This document shows positions 30,528-38,452 of a stretch of DNA of 38,452 nucleotides, piece by piece. The notes under the pieces are model-generated. The model ran no database searches, had not been told where the DNA came from, and was given only the letters and a program-made list of their open reading frames with translations. The stretch is from Spirochaetaceae bacterium (GTDB lineage Bacteria > Spirochaetota > Spirochaetia > DSM-27196 > PWMO01): the NCBI GenBank assembly GCA_007693945.1, contig RECP01000116.1, forward strand, positions 1 to 38,452, written 5' to 3'. The position numbers and the translations under genes are program-made. Within the stretch, counting starts at the first letter, position 1. Every line of letters begins with the position of its first letter.

Positions 30528-31703
30528 ATGATTCTGGTTGACAATCTCGCAAAACGGTACGACGGCGTCATCGCACTGCGCGATGTCAACCTGTGCATTC
30601 AGGGAGGCGAGTTCCTGGTATTGCTGGGGCCTTCGGGCTCGGGGAAAACCACCCTGCTGCGCTGTATCGCCGGACTCGAATTGCCGTCCGGCGGTGAGAT
30701 ACGACTGCACGATCGCATCGTCTATTCGGAGTATTCGTCCTACGTGGTCCCGCCGCAGGACCGCAACATCGGCATGGTGTTTCAGAACTACGCACTCTAT
30801 CCCCACATGAACGTGTTCGAAAACGTCGCATTTGGCCTGAGGATCAGGAAGACCCCGCGGGCCGAGGTCGCTGAGCGGGTTCAGATGGCGCTCGAGATGG
30901 TTGGGCTGAGCGAACTTGCGCGGCGACGGCCCAAACAGCTCAGCGGCGGACAACAGCAGCGCGTCGCGCTGGCACGGACCATCGCCACCCGACCGCGCTA
31001 CCTGCTGTTCGATGAGCCGCTGTCCAACCTTGACCCTCGCCTGCGCGTCACGCTGCGCGCCCAGGTGAAGCGTGTGCACGCAGAGCTGGGAACAACATCA
31101 CTGTATGTGACCCACGACCAGAACGAGGCGATGATTCTTGGTGATCGAATAGCGGTGCTGCAGGACGGCAGGATTGCGCAGGTTGATGTGCCGCGGCAGG
31201 TCTACAGCTACCCGGCAACCCCTGAGGTGGCCCAGTTTACCGCCAATCCGAGGACCAACCTGATCCACGGCGAACTGCACCGCACCGGGGGCCGGCTGCT
31301 GCTGATTCCGCGGGACGATCCGTACTGCTTTCTGCTGCTGCCGGACAGCTGCGCTGAGTGCGGGGCGCGCCGTGTCATTCTGCACGCACGGCCTGAGGAT
31401 CTGGTAATGGTACGCCAGCCATTACCCGATGAAGGCAGTGTGTTTGTCGTGCTGGCAATGCCGCAGGGATCCGACACCTTCGTCTACCTGGAGTTTGACG
31501 CCCCTTTGGTCGGCAGCGAAGAACGGTCGACCGCGTTGATCGCACGCGGAGAACCCGAAGACGTTCGGGAACTGGCGCGCGGCGACCGCGTGGGGCTGCG
31601 CTTCCTGCGCGGCAACCTCTACGATCCGGCTGACGGTCAGCTGATCGGCTCCTTTGACCGGTCCGGTCGCTATCTGCCCCCGCGTGCGCCGGCCATACGG
31701 TAG
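30528..31703 (+). CDS. Sugar ABC transporter ATPase (MalK/UgpC/MsmK type)
   Basis: 391 residues. Walker [10 protein letters not shown] (34-42), Q-loop [11 protein letters not shown] (79-89), signature LSGGQQQR (138-145), Walker [13 protein letters not shown] (158-169) and the switch histidine H196 in VTHD. A C-terminal regulatory OB/TOBE domain starts at about 240. This architecture serves CUT1 importers of oligosaccharides. No permease or binding-protein gene is adjacent, so the ATPase may serve several transporters, as MsmK/MsmX do. It begins 3 bp after the lipoprotein stop. Its last 34 bp overlap the end of the convergent araA gene. Confidence 0.9.
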   Translation: MILVDNLAKRYDGVIALRDVNLCIQGGEFLVLLGPSGSGKTTLLRCIAGLELPSGGEIRLHDRIVYSEYSSYVVPPQDRNIGMVFQNYALYPHMNVFENVAFGLRIRKTPRAEVAERVQMALEMVGLSELARRRPKQLSGGQQQRVALARTIATRPRYLLFDEPLSNLDPRLRVTLRAQVKRVHAELGTTSLYVTHDQNEAMILGDRIAVLQDGRIAQVDVPRQVYSYPATPEVAQFTANPRTNLIHGELHRTGGRLLLIPRDDPYCFLLLPDSCAECGARRVILHARPEDLVMVRQPLPDEGSVFVVLAMPQGSDTFVYLEFDAPLVGSEERSTALIARGEPEDVRELARGDRVGLRFLRGNLYDPADGQLIGSFDRSGRYLPPRAPAIR

Positions 31704-33187
31704 TACGCCTCGTTCCAGCGCAGCTCGCGTTTGAAAGCGTTGATGCGCGTCTCAGCACCGATGTGCAGACACTCGATCCCGGCGATATCGCAGAAGTCTT
31801 CGATGTACTCGACATCAATAGCCTGCGAATAGGCAGTGTGGTGCGCCCCCCCGGCCAGAATCCAGCCGGCCGCGGCGACCTCGAGGTTAGGAACGGGTTT
31901 CCACAGCACGCGCGCCACGGGGAGTCTCGGGAGCTCTTCGGCCGGCGTGACCGCGGTCACGGTGTTTACCACCATGCGAAACCGGTCCCCCATGTCGACC
32001 AGCGACGCGTTGACTGCCGCGCCGGCGGCACCGGTAAACACCAGCCGCACCGGATCCGATTTGCCGCCAATCGGGAGCGGATGAATCTCCAGCGAAGCTT
32101 TCCGTCCGTCACCAATTGACGGGCACAGTTCGAGCATGTGGGCACCCAGGACCATTGAGTCCGGGCCGTCGAAGTGGTAGGTGTAGTCCTCCATGAACGA
32201 GCTGCCGCCCGGAAGACCGTGCCCCATGACCTTCACGGCACGCACAAGCGCCGCGGTCTTCCAGTCCCCCTCGCCGCCGAAGCCGTAACCGTCGGCCATC
32301 AGCCGCTGCACCGCCAAACCGGGTAGCTGCGGCATTCCGTGCAGGACCTCGAAGCTGGACGTAAACGCGGTGAACCCACCCTCAGTCAGGAACCGGCGCA
32401 GTCCGAGTTCAATGCGCGCGCCGTCACGCAGCGCGGTACGGCGCGGGCCGCGGGGCCCGAGCTCGGAACTCACGCGATAGCAGTCATCATATTCGCGCGT
32501 CAGCTCTTCGACCTCGGCATCACTGACCTGCTCCATGCGCTCAACAAGATCACCGATCCCGTATCCCGCGACGCTGTAACCGAGCTCAATCTCGGCGGAA
32601 ACCTTGTTGCCCTCGGTCACCGCCACGTTGCGCATGTTGTCGCCAAAGCGCGCAATGCGCGCGTGCTGGGCATCATGCCAGGCCGCCGCAGCCCGCGTCC
32701 AGACCGTCAGCCTGCGCCGTACGGCCGTGTCTTCCCAGTGACCGACAACCACCGTACGCTCAAGTCCCAGCCGCGCACCGACAAAACCGAACTCCCTCCC
32801 GCCGTGCGCCGACTGGTTGAGGTTCATGAAGTCCATGTCTATCGTCGCCCACGGGATGGCCCGGTTGAACTGGGTGTGAAGGTGTACAAACGGCGTGCGG
32901 AGGCGCTTGAGACCGGGAATCCACATCCGCGCCGGAGAGAACGTATGCATCCATGTCACCAGGCCGATGCAGTTGTCATCGAGATCCGCCTCCATGCAGA
33001 GCCGCCGGATTGCATCATGGGTGGTCAGAACCGGCTTGCAGATCACCCTGGCCGGGATTGACGCTTCCGCGTCGAGCCCTGCGGCAATGACTCGGGCGTG
33101 CTCGCCAACCTGCTGCAGCGCCTCTTCTCCGTAGAGACTCTGGCTGCCGGTGACAAACCAGACTTCGTGGCTGGAAAGATCGATCAT
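31670..33187 (-). CDS. araA: L-arabinose isomerase
   Basis: 505 residues, the normal length. Family motifs are [13 protein letters not shown] (8-20), [56 protein letters not shown] and [10 protein letters not shown] (catalytic glutamates), [11 protein letters not shown] and [13 protein letters not shown] (metal-binding histidines). It interconverts L-arabinose and L-ribulose in the cytoplasm. No araB or araD is in the window. A consensus promoter lies 56 bp upstream and AAGGGG precedes the ATG. The 3' end overlaps the ATPase gene. Confidence 0.96.
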   Translation of the reverse strand: MIDLSSHEVWFVTGSQSLYGEEALQQVGEHARVIAAGLDAEASIPARVICKPVLTTHDAIRRLCMEADLDDNCIGLVTWMHTFSPARMWIPGLKRLRTPFVHLHTQFNRAIPWATIDMDFMNLNQSAHGGREFGFVGARLGLERTVVVGHWEDTAVRRRLTVWTRAAAAWHDAQHARIARFGDNMRNVAVTEGNKVSAEIELGYSVAGYGIGDLVERMEQVSDAEVEELTREYDDCYRVSSELGPRGPRRTALRDGARIELGLRRFLTEGGFTAFTSSFEVLHGMPQLPGLAVQRLMADGYGFGGEGDWKTAALVRAVKVMGHGLPGGSSFMEDYTYHFDGPDSMVLGAHMLELCPSIGDGRKASLEIHPLPIGGKSDPVRLVFTGAAGAAVNASLVDMGDRFRMVVNTVTAVTPAEELPRLPVARVLWKPVPNLEVAAAGWILAGGAHHTAYSQAIDVEYIEDFCDIAGIECLHIGAETRINAFKRELRWNEAYYRMAGARGGR

Positions 33188-33227
33188 TGAAACCCCTTAC
33201 TCCGGCCTGCAGATCTGCGCCGGCTGC

Positions 33228-33242
33228 GTGTACGTTAACGCA
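33228..33242. promoter_or_regulatory. Possible operator at the araA transcription start
   Basis: The palindrome CGTTAACG and the adjoining ACGTACA lie right after the -10 box, around the predicted start. Half of it resembles the AraR/LacI-type arabinose operator core ACGTAC. Weak evidence. Confidence 0.25.
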
Positions 33243-33271
33243 ATTATCAGCCCGAGGTAATGATCTGTCAA
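33243..33271 (-). promoter_or_regulatory. Consensus promoter of araA
   Basis: On the minus strand a perfect TTGACA (33266-33271), a 17-bp spacer and GATAAT (33243-33248). The predicted start near 33236 gives a leader of about 48 nt with AAGGGG close to the ATG at 33187. I see nothing further in 33272-33351. Confidence 0.65.
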
Positions 33272-33351
33272 TCAAAAACTGCATTCCTCCCGCGCTTTGC
33301 GGCACTGACGAGGCGATGACGTTGCCGCCCGAAGGGGCACGGCGCCCGGTC

Positions 33352-34062
33352 TCAACCGCCGATCTGCCAGTAGACCCACTGCATGGACCCGGGTTCCGTC
33401 GAGCTGCGCAGCAGGAACTGTCCGTCGCGTCCGCGCTCGTAAATCAGCGTCATGAGCACGCTGTTCCAGCCGCGCTTCAGACGCAGATCGACTTCTCCCG
33501 ACACTCCGGGTGCGGAAGCGTGGCCGAAGAGGGTCACGTCGCGATCCGCGTAGAGCCAGCTCAACTGCATGGTCGAAGAACGCTCCTCGCGCCAGCGCTG
33601 CACGAATCCGGCCGACAGATCCTCCGCCGTGTGCACCTCGAGCCGCGCGAAGCGCTGTACGCGGGCGGTGGGATCCGAAACCGACGCGGTCATCGCAATC
33701 GGCCCGAAAAACGACTCGGAAAACATCGCACTGATCTCGCCGGCGTAGTCAGCCACCGGCAGCAGCACTTCCGGTTCCGGCGCGCCAACCTCCACAGCGA
33801 GTCGACCTCCGACGGCGAGACCCCGTGCCACAGTGCGCGGTTCTCCGGATGCATCCGTCACGCGGACGGTGACGCGGTGACCGGCGCTGTTGGACCACGC
33901 CGTCAGGCCCGCGCCCGAGAGGTCCTGCAGCATTATCTGCCCCCCAAGCTGGATCCGGCTACCGAGTGAGGCTTGCGCGGCAGCCGGTGCGGTCTGCGCC
34001 GGCGTGGGGCCCGTGACCAGCGCAAGCAGAGTCAGTGAAAGCCACACGCGTGCAAGAGTCAT
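33352..34062 (-). CDS. Secreted protein of unknown function
   Basis: 236 residues. A signal peptide (LSLTLLALVTGPTPAQ, cleavage near residue 23) is followed by a beta-rich mature protein with no cysteines. Strand pairs such as HRVTVRVTDASGEPRTVARG and WNSVLMTLIYER suggest immunoglobulin-like or jelly-roll folding. No family is recognised. GGCGGGAGG precedes the ATG. It follows the MltF-type gene by 35 bp and could be cotranscribed, but it also has its own candidate promoter. Confidence 0.7.
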   Translation of the reverse strand: MTLARVWLSLTLLALVTGPTPAQTAPAAAQASLGSRIQLGGQIMLQDLSGAGLTAWSNSAGHRVTVRVTDASGEPRTVARGLAVGGRLAVEVGAPEPEVLLPVADYAGEISAMFSESFFGPIAMTASVSDPTARVQRFARLEVHTAEDLSAGFVQRWREERSSTMQLSWLYADRDVTLFGHASAPGVSGEVDLRLKRGWNSVLMTLIYERGRDGQFLLRSSTEPGSMQWVYWQIGG

Positions 34063-34078
34063 AAGAGCCTCCCGCCTC

Positions 34079-34108
34079 AGTATACAACAGGGTCGTTCTA
34101 TTCGGCAA
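34079..34108 (-). promoter_or_regulatory. Candidate promoter of the secreted-protein gene
   Basis: On the minus strand TTGCCG (34103-34108), 18 bp and TATACT (34079-34084). The -35 box lies inside the end of the MltF-type gene. The leader contains GGCGGGAGG. Confidence 0.35.
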
Positions 34109-35522
34109 AGCGGCGGTAGTGTTCGGTCAGCTCCAGTACCCGTTCAACGAACTCGACCGGCTCGCGACCACGCGCGTAGCCAAACTGCACAACATCGTGG
34201 TTGTAATAGCGCGGATCAGCCTTGGCGAGCAGATAGTGATCCACGTTGCCGTACCACTGGTCGGGATCGAGTTCGTGCCACGATGCGAGCCGCCGTGCAT
34301 CCTCCACGTGTCCCTGACCCACATTGTAGGATGCCAGCACGAAGCGCAGTCGCTGCTCGGGATCGGAGATCCGTACATCCCAGTATTGCTGCAGCCACTC
34401 GATAAATGCTACCGCGGCACGCAGATTATCGTGCGGGTCGAAGAGATTACGCGCCCCGAAGTGCCGCGCGGTTGCAGGCATCAGCTGCATCAGCCCGACA
34501 GCGCCCATCCACGATCGCGCCCGCGGGTTGAAGCGTGATTCCTGATACGCCAGCGCAGCCAGCATGCGCCAATCCCACCCGATTTGCTCCGCATAACGCC
34601 TGAAGAGATCATCGTAGGGCGAGATCCCTCCGCCGTTGACCGGGAAGAAATCGCTGTCAACCCGATGTCGGTACCCTTGGTCATCGTGAAAATAGGTGCG
34701 GCGAATGACGAAGAAGTCGGCGCTTCGCTGCGACTGCTCGAGCCAGCCGTCCAGAGCCGCCAGTAAGTGCGGCGTATCGTGCCGCACCGCCCACGATATC
34801 TGCTGCTCGAGCCCTACTGCGGTCTGCACGTCGACGTCACTGTAATAGCCGCCGATCAGCCGTGCCACGTCTTCATCAGCGACGGTAAAATCGATGCTGC
34901 CGTCCGCCACCATGGAAATCAGCGTCTCGGTCGAGAACTGAGCCTCGGCTTCGATTATGTCGATTCGGCCTCCGATCTCGCGCTCGAGGTTGCGCAGCCG
35001 CGGGGCATACGCCGCTCCCTTGCGCACGTGGATCTGCGCGCCGTCCAGTGCTACGGGATTGCGGACCAGTTGAGCCTCCAGCTGACGTCGTTGCAGCGTA
35101 CGCCAGTCCTCCGGCTTACGCTGTACCAGAACCTGCCGTGTGAAGTACAGCGGCCGACTGAACTCTACCAGCTCCCGCCGCTCCGCGGTGACCGTCAGAC
35201 GATACGCGATCAGGTCCCCTTCGCCGGCATTGAGCAGCTCGATCATGTGATCGATATCCTCGGCGATCACCAGGTCAACCGGCAGTTCAAGGAACTCCCC
35301 GAAGCGCAGTATCAGCTCGTACTCGTACCCCATCGGCTGCCCTCGGTAGATGAAGTACCCTATCGGGCCGTAGCCGGTGATGACACGCACACGTCCCCTC
35401 TCGCGTATCTGCTCCAGATCAACGGGCTGAGCAGGTTCCGCTCCGCGGCCGAGACACGAGGAGAGTGCGATCAGTACGGTAAGCAACAGAATAATGTGTT
35501 TCATGGCAGATTTTTGTTGCAT
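34098..35522 (-). CDS. MltF-type membrane-bound lytic transglycosylase lipoprotein
   Basis: 474 residues. The signal peptide has a lipobox, ALSSC (cysteine 23). About 38-275 is a family 3 solute-binding domain (GRVRVITGYGPIGYF, ADGSIDFTVADEDVA). About 303-440 is a lysozyme-like SLT domain with catalytic E328 in AYQESRFNP, then GAVGLMQLMPATA and LASYNVGQGH. MltF cleaves peptidoglycan at MurNAc-GlcNAc with anhydro-MurNAc formation, the binding domain acting as regulator. Starts at 35522 and 35504 are both possible; neither has a well-spaced ribosome-binding site. TATATT near 35557-35562 is a possible -10 box. Confidence 0.9.
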   Translation of the reverse strand: MQQKSAMKHIILLLTVLIALSSCLGRGAEPAQPVDLEQIRERGRVRVITGYGPIGYFIYRGQPMGYEYELILRFGEFLELPVDLVIAEDIDHMIELLNAGEGDLIAYRLTVTAERRELVEFSRPLYFTRQVLVQRKPEDWRTLQRRQLEAQLVRNPVALDGAQIHVRKGAAYAPRLRNLEREIGGRIDIIEAEAQFSTETLISMVADGSIDFTVADEDVARLIGGYYSDVDVQTAVGLEQQISWAVRHDTPHLLAALDGWLEQSQRSADFFVIRRTYFHDDQGYRHRVDSDFFPVNGGGISPYDDLFRRYAEQIGWDWRMLAALAYQESRFNPRARSWMGAVGLMQLMPATARHFGARNLFDPHDNLRAAVAFIEWLQQYWDVRISDPEQRLRFVLASYNVGQGHVEDARRLASWHELDPDQWYGNVDHYLLAKADPRYYNHDVVQFGYARGREPVEFVERVLELTEHYRRFAE

Positions 35523-35690
35523 TCTTCAGAGAGACGGCCAGCCTGTCTGGTTTGGTGTAATATACAAACAATAGCCGTCTGCCGTCTACCTGGTCGAGCC
35601 GCCTGGGCTTGCACCGTCAGCCGCTCCCCGGGTATCTTCGCTGCATGTCGGCGAGTCACCATCCGTTGACGCCATACTGTACGATTCCGG

Positions 35691-36953
35691 GTGGGCATCG
35701 CGAGCCATGGGCACTCGATCGCCACTCAGGACGTCCACGTGAGACTGTGCGGTAACGGCACCACCGCTCGCTTCAGTGTGCTGCTGTATTGCTTCTGGGC
35801 GTCGGTGGTCAGCATGGAGGTGTTCCTCGTGCCCTACCTGGTCGAACACGGCTTCAGCACCGCACAGGCCGGGTACGTCATGTCGACTGTCTTTCTGCTG
35901 ACAGTTTTCAGCCAGCCTGCCTGGGGCTACGTATGCGATCGGACCGGGCGGCACCGCGAGATAATTGTCGTGGCGCTGCTGGCGGGAGCGGTAGCCATGC
36001 TGCTCATACCTGCGGCTGGCACGGCGTTTGCTGTGGTTGCACTGCTGGCGGCACTGTACTCGATTTCTGCCAACAGCATGCCCGGAATCCTGGATAGCTG
36101 GATCATGAAATGGCGTGCGAGCCACGGCGGCGTGGAGTACGGCGTGGCGCGCGGCGTCGGATCACTCGGTTTCGCGCTGACCAGCGTCGTGATGGGACGC
36201 CTGTACGACACGCTCGGGCTGGCGCTCAACTTCCCGATCTACGCCGTGTGTGCGGCAGCTGCCGTCCTCGCGACGCTCTCGATTCGTGCGCTTGATCCCG
36301 CCGAAGCAAAGCCGAGACGCAACGACGGCCGAACCGCGTTGCTGAGTGCCGCCGGCCAGAGTGGTATCGTCGCCATGGGCCGCTCAATCGTTGGCAACCG
36401 TGATTATCTGTTCTTCCTGATTGCAGCGCTGGGGATCATAACCGCGCTGCGCGCCGCGATGACGTTTCTGCCGTTGCTGATCTATTCGGTCGGCGGTACC
36501 AACGTGCACGTAGGCCTGGCCCAGTTTGCCAGCGCCGGCAGTGAGATTCCGTTCATGTTCGCTGCCGCAATGCTGCTGCGCCGTTTTCGGCCGCATAGTC
36601 TGCTGCTGGCTGCCATGGCGGTGTTCGTTCTGCGCATTGGACTGCTGTCCCTTGCGCCCACAGCGGCAGCCATCGTAGCCGTGCAGGTCCTGCACGGTGC
36701 GTCATTCGGATTGTTTCTACCGACCTCGGTCTACTTCATCGACCGCATTTCACCTGCGCAGTTCAAGACTGCCTACCAGAGTCTGGCACCGTCGGTATAC
36801 TTCGGCATCGGCAGCGTCATCGGCAGTTCAAGCGGCGGGCTGGTTGTCGAATACCTCGGCCTCAATGCACTGTACCGCGTCGCACCGGTTCTGGTTGCGC
36901 TTTCGGTGCTGCTGTTCGGATACGCGGTAGTGACCGCGCGCTCGAGGCTGTAG
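35691..36953 (+). CDS. Major facilitator superfamily transporter (MFS_1-like)
   Basis: 420 residues with about 12 hydrophobic helices from residue 28 on. The helix 2-3 loop GYVCDRTGRHRE is the MFS signature region. The pattern with VSMEVFLVPYLVEHGFSTAQAGYVMS and LLIYSVGGTNVHVGLAQ resembles the LacY/HcaT-like MFS_1_like group of H+ symporters for sugars, nucleosides or aromatic acids; the substrate is unknown. The start is uncertain: GTG at 35691 gives the longest form, while GTG at 35739, with AGGA upstream, would remove 16 polar residues and fits helix 1 better. Confidence 0.8.
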   Translation: MGIASHGHSIATQDVHVRLCGNGTTARFSVLLYCFWASVVSMEVFLVPYLVEHGFSTAQAGYVMSTVFLLTVFSQPAWGYVCDRTGRHREIIVVALLAGAVAMLLIPAAGTAFAVVALLAALYSISANSMPGILDSWIMKWRASHGGVEYGVARGVGSLGFALTSVVMGRLYDTLGLALNFPIYAVCAAAAVLATLSIRALDPAEAKPRRNDGRTALLSAAGQSGIVAMGRSIVGNRDYLFFLIAALGIITALRAAMTFLPLLIYSVGGTNVHVGLAQFASAGSEIPFMFAAAMLLRRFRPHSLLLAAMAVFVLRIGLLSLAPTAAAIVAVQVLHGASFGLFLPTSVYFIDRISPAQFKTAYQSLAPSVYFGIGSVIGSSSGGLVVEYLGLNALYRVAPVLVALSVLLFGYAVVTARSRL

Positions 36954-37067
36954 GGATCGGCTGTTTCCCGGCCCGCGCCGCCCGGAGCAACCCGCCAGGC
37001 GGGGAACCGCTGCCCGCTTTCCCAACATCCGAACATCGGCTACAATGAGCTAACAACGGAGGGAGTC
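36954..37067. other. Gap with GC hairpin and possible promoter for the FMN-binding gene
   Basis: CCCGC-CAG-GCGGG (37001-37013 region) could form a short stem after the MFS gene. TACAAT (37041-37046) is a plausible -10 box with a poor -35 (TTTCCC). Confidence 0.3.
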
Positions 37068-37430
37068 ATGGATCCTGATTTCTTGAAGGTCTTCACCGCG
37101 GCGGGAGGGCTGCTGGTAGCGTCGTTCATCGTTATTTTGCTGGCGTTGCCGGGAGCACCGGTGGAGGCATCGGACACGTACAGCGGCAGCGGAGAGGGCT
37201 ACTACGCCGATCTCACGGTGGCGGTCGGCGTGAGCGGCGACAGAATCGTCTCAATCAAAGTAACCGACCACGACGATACCCCGGGCCTGGCCGATGCGGC
37301 GATCGAGACCGTCATAGACCGGATCATATCGGCGCAGAGCACGGACATCGACACGGTCAGCGGTGCAACCTACACCAGCAAGGGCGTCATTGACGCTGTA
37401 CGCGAGGCTTTGCAGCAGGCCGGCTGGTAG
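37068..37430 (+). CDS. Small membrane-anchored FMN-binding domain protein
   Basis: 120 residues. Residues 11-31 form one hydrophobic segment (GGLLVASFIVILLALPG). The remainder is an FMN_bind domain (YSGSGEGYYADLTVAVG, ISIKV-like strands, TPGLADAAIE) ending in SGATYTS (98-104). In NqrC and RnfG the threonine of SGAT, here T101, carries covalent FMN attached by ApbE. The domain would face the periplasm and serve as an electron carrier. No Rnf, Nqr or apbE gene is near. GGAGGGAG precedes the ATG. Confidence 0.85.
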   Translation: MDPDFLKVFTAAGGLLVASFIVILLALPGAPVEASDTYSGSGEGYYADLTVAVGVSGDRIVSIKVTDHDDTPGLADAAIETVIDRIISAQSTDIDTVSGATYTSKGVIDAVREALQQAGW

Positions 37431-37505
37431 AACCTCGGGTACCGGATTTCGGCAGTCGGCGGGCGCCGAGTGCACGCACGGCAACGCGCCGCGGCACGAG
37501 CGGCC

Positions 37506-38297
37506 TCAGTCGGCGCCGGCCGGGAAGCCCGAGGCGGTGGGCGCCGCCGATCCACGATACCCCAGCTTGGCTGAAATTGCGCCGGCTACGGCAACCACCT
37601 GTGCGGCCAGTTGCGGAACCGCCGAAAGCAGCACGCGCTCGGCCGGTCCGGAGACGCTGAGCGAGGCGTTCACCTTCCCCGAGGGCTCGAAGATCGGCGC
37701 ACCGACGCAGCGAATGTGCTCTTCGTGCTCCATGTCGTCCACGCTGTAGCCGTGACGGCGAATCACGCGCAACTCCTCCAGCAGTCTGTCACGGTCGGTA
37801 ATCGTGTTTTCGGTGAACGCCGTCATCGGATACCCGTCCAGAATACGCTGGATCTCCGCACCCGGCTGAAAAGCCAGGATTGCCTTTCCAACACTGGTAC
37901 AGTAGAGCGGGGCGCGTACTCCGATCACCGAATACGTCCGCAGCCGTTTGCGCGATTCTACGCAATCAACGTAGAGCACCTCATCGGAGTCGAGCACGGT
38001 CAGGTGGACCGTCTCATCCGTCCGCTCGTTCAGAGAGCGCAGGAACGGACGCGCCAGGCGGCACAGATCGACTTCCAGCTGCGCCCGGTTGCCCAGTTCA
38101 ATCAGCCGGATTCCGAGATGAAACCGGTTGGATTCGCCGCGCCGCTCCACCAGCCGCTGCTGCGCCAGTGTCTGCAGGATGTTGTGGACGCTGCTCTTGG
38201 GCAGACCAAGAGCGCGGCTGACCTCGGTGACTCCCATGTCACCGCTTCGCGCCAGCAGAGAGAGAATCTGAATCGACTTATGGACTGTGTTGACCAC
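37506..38297 (-). CDS. IclR-family transcriptional regulator
   Basis: 263 residues from GTG 38297. An N-terminal winged helix-turn-helix (HKSIQILSLLARS, MGVTEVSRALGLPKSSVHNILQTL) is followed by the IclR effector domain (RPFLRSLNERTDETVHLTVLD, RAPLYCTSVGKAILAF, GYSVDDMEHEEHIRCVGAPIF, ASLSVSGP). Such proteins regulate sugar-acid, aromatic or central carbon genes. The frame extends to a GTG at 38324, but that codon lies inside the -10 box (38321-38326). GTG 38297 has AAGGA 7 nt upstream and falls after the predicted transcript start. Convergent with the FMN-binding gene. Confidence 0.9.
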   Translation of the reverse strand: MVNTVHKSIQILSLLARSGDMGVTEVSRALGLPKSSVHNILQTLAQQRLVERRGESNRFHLGIRLIELGNRAQLEVDLCRLARPFLRSLNERTDETVHLTVLDSDEVLYVDCVESRKRLRTYSVIGVRAPLYCTSVGKAILAFQPGAEIQRILDGYPMTAFTENTITDRDRLLEELRVIRRHGYSVDDMEHEEHIRCVGAPIFEPSGKVNASLSVSGPAERVLLSAVPQLAAQVVAVAGAISAKLGYRGSAAPTASGFPAGAD

Positions 38298-38320
38298 CTC
38301 ATCCGTCCTTATATACGAAC

Positions 38321-38349
38321 ACACTACCGTGCGATTGTCGCGCTGTCAA
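38321..38349 (-). promoter_or_regulatory. Promoter of the iclR-type gene
   Basis: On the minus strand a perfect TTGACA (38344-38349), 17 bp and TAGTGT (38321-38326). The predicted start near 38314 leaves a leader of about 17 nt with AAGGA before the GTG at 38297. I can assign nothing in 38350-38452; an ATG at 38398 opens a plus-strand frame that runs off the window edge. Confidence 0.55.
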
Positions 38350-38452
38350 GCCAGCCGTGGCCGCCGCAGCAATTTTGGCCGTACGGGGTCGGTTGGCATG
38401 GAGCTCCTGCGCGCCTGCCTCGAGAGCACCCCCGCTCACTTGTCCTCGCAGA

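Noticed and set aside
33290..33351. Hairpin after the secreted-protein gene containing a CTTCGG-type loop
   Set aside because: Only about four base pairs can form around the loop and no T-run follows, so it is not reported as a terminator.
35523..35600. Widely spaced inverted repeat AGACGGC ... GCCGTCT upstream of the MltF-type gene
   Set aside because: The 7-bp arms are about 35 nt apart and CCGTCT occurs repeatedly in the area, so it is not distinguishable from chance.
38398..38452. Start of a plus-strand gene at the right edge (ATG 38398)
   Set aside because: Only 18 codons are visible, with no ribosome-binding site or recognisable motif.
1..38452. tRNA, rRNA, CRISPR, insertion sequence or prophage
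   Set aside because: Reading both strands I found no T-loop-like cloverleaf, regular repeat-spacer array, transposase or integrase motif.

Overview
The window is a dense, GC-rich bacterial chromosome segment with about 30 protein genes on both strands and little non-coding DNA. I see no tRNA, rRNA, CRISPR array, insertion sequence or phage gene. The mix suggests a didermic, motile, free-living, saccharolytic bacterium, most likely a spirochaete (Spirochaetales-like). The evidence is a FlgM anti-sigma-28 factor with its own sigma-28-type promoter, many lipoproteins with relaxed lipoboxes, a periplasmic MltF-type lytic transglycosylase, an outer-membrane beta-barrel-like protein, and several sugar regulators, transporters and enzymes. 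The phylum is an inference from gene content, not a demonstrated fact.

Layout. 1-1259: tail of an unassigned gene, then a LacI-type regulator. 1327-5227: CoA-disulfide-reductase-like flavoprotein with two rhodanese domains, a lipoprotein and a divergent beta-barrel protein. 5356-10469 (minus): a DUF4956 / VTC-domain / CotH-kinase operon whose CotH protein also carries leucine-rich repeats, a lamin-tail domain and a chitobiase-like domain. 10853-12031 (minus): YgeY-type M20 hydrolase. 12225-13779 (minus): nif3-like, lspA and a small membrane protein. 13950-18056 (plus): Lon-like protease with an AAA_32 domain and a GHKL-HDOD fusion. 18134-18784 (plus): glutaredoxin and OsmC. 18774-21922 (minus): SpoU methyltransferase, a degenerate iron-ADH-like protein, flgM and rsmI. 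21979-29920 (plus): zinc-ribbon protein, GPH sugar symporter, HIT protein, then aspS, serA, cyclophilin, quinone reductase and ribokinase. 29994-33187: lipoprotein and MalK/MsmK-type ATPase converging on araA. 33352-35522 (minus): secreted protein and MltF-type lipoprotein. 35691-38297: MFS transporter, FMN-binding protein and an IclR regulator.

Function. The genes are a mixture of housekeeping functions (aspS, lspA, rsmI, serA), thiol/redox functions (CoADR-rhodanese, glutaredoxin, OsmC, quinone reductase), sugar metabolism (lacI, GPH symporter, rbsK, ABC ATPase, araA, iclR) and cell-envelope functions. The least ordinary parts are the DUF4956-VTC-CotH operon, the GHKL-HDOD fusion, an iron-ADH homologue that has lost its metal-binding histidines, and a repeated promoter layout. 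In that layout a -35/-10 pair sits only 5-8 nt upstream of a start codon that lacks a Shine-Dalgarno sequence, which suggests leaderless mRNAs. All functional statements rest on reading motifs by eye; no database search was run.
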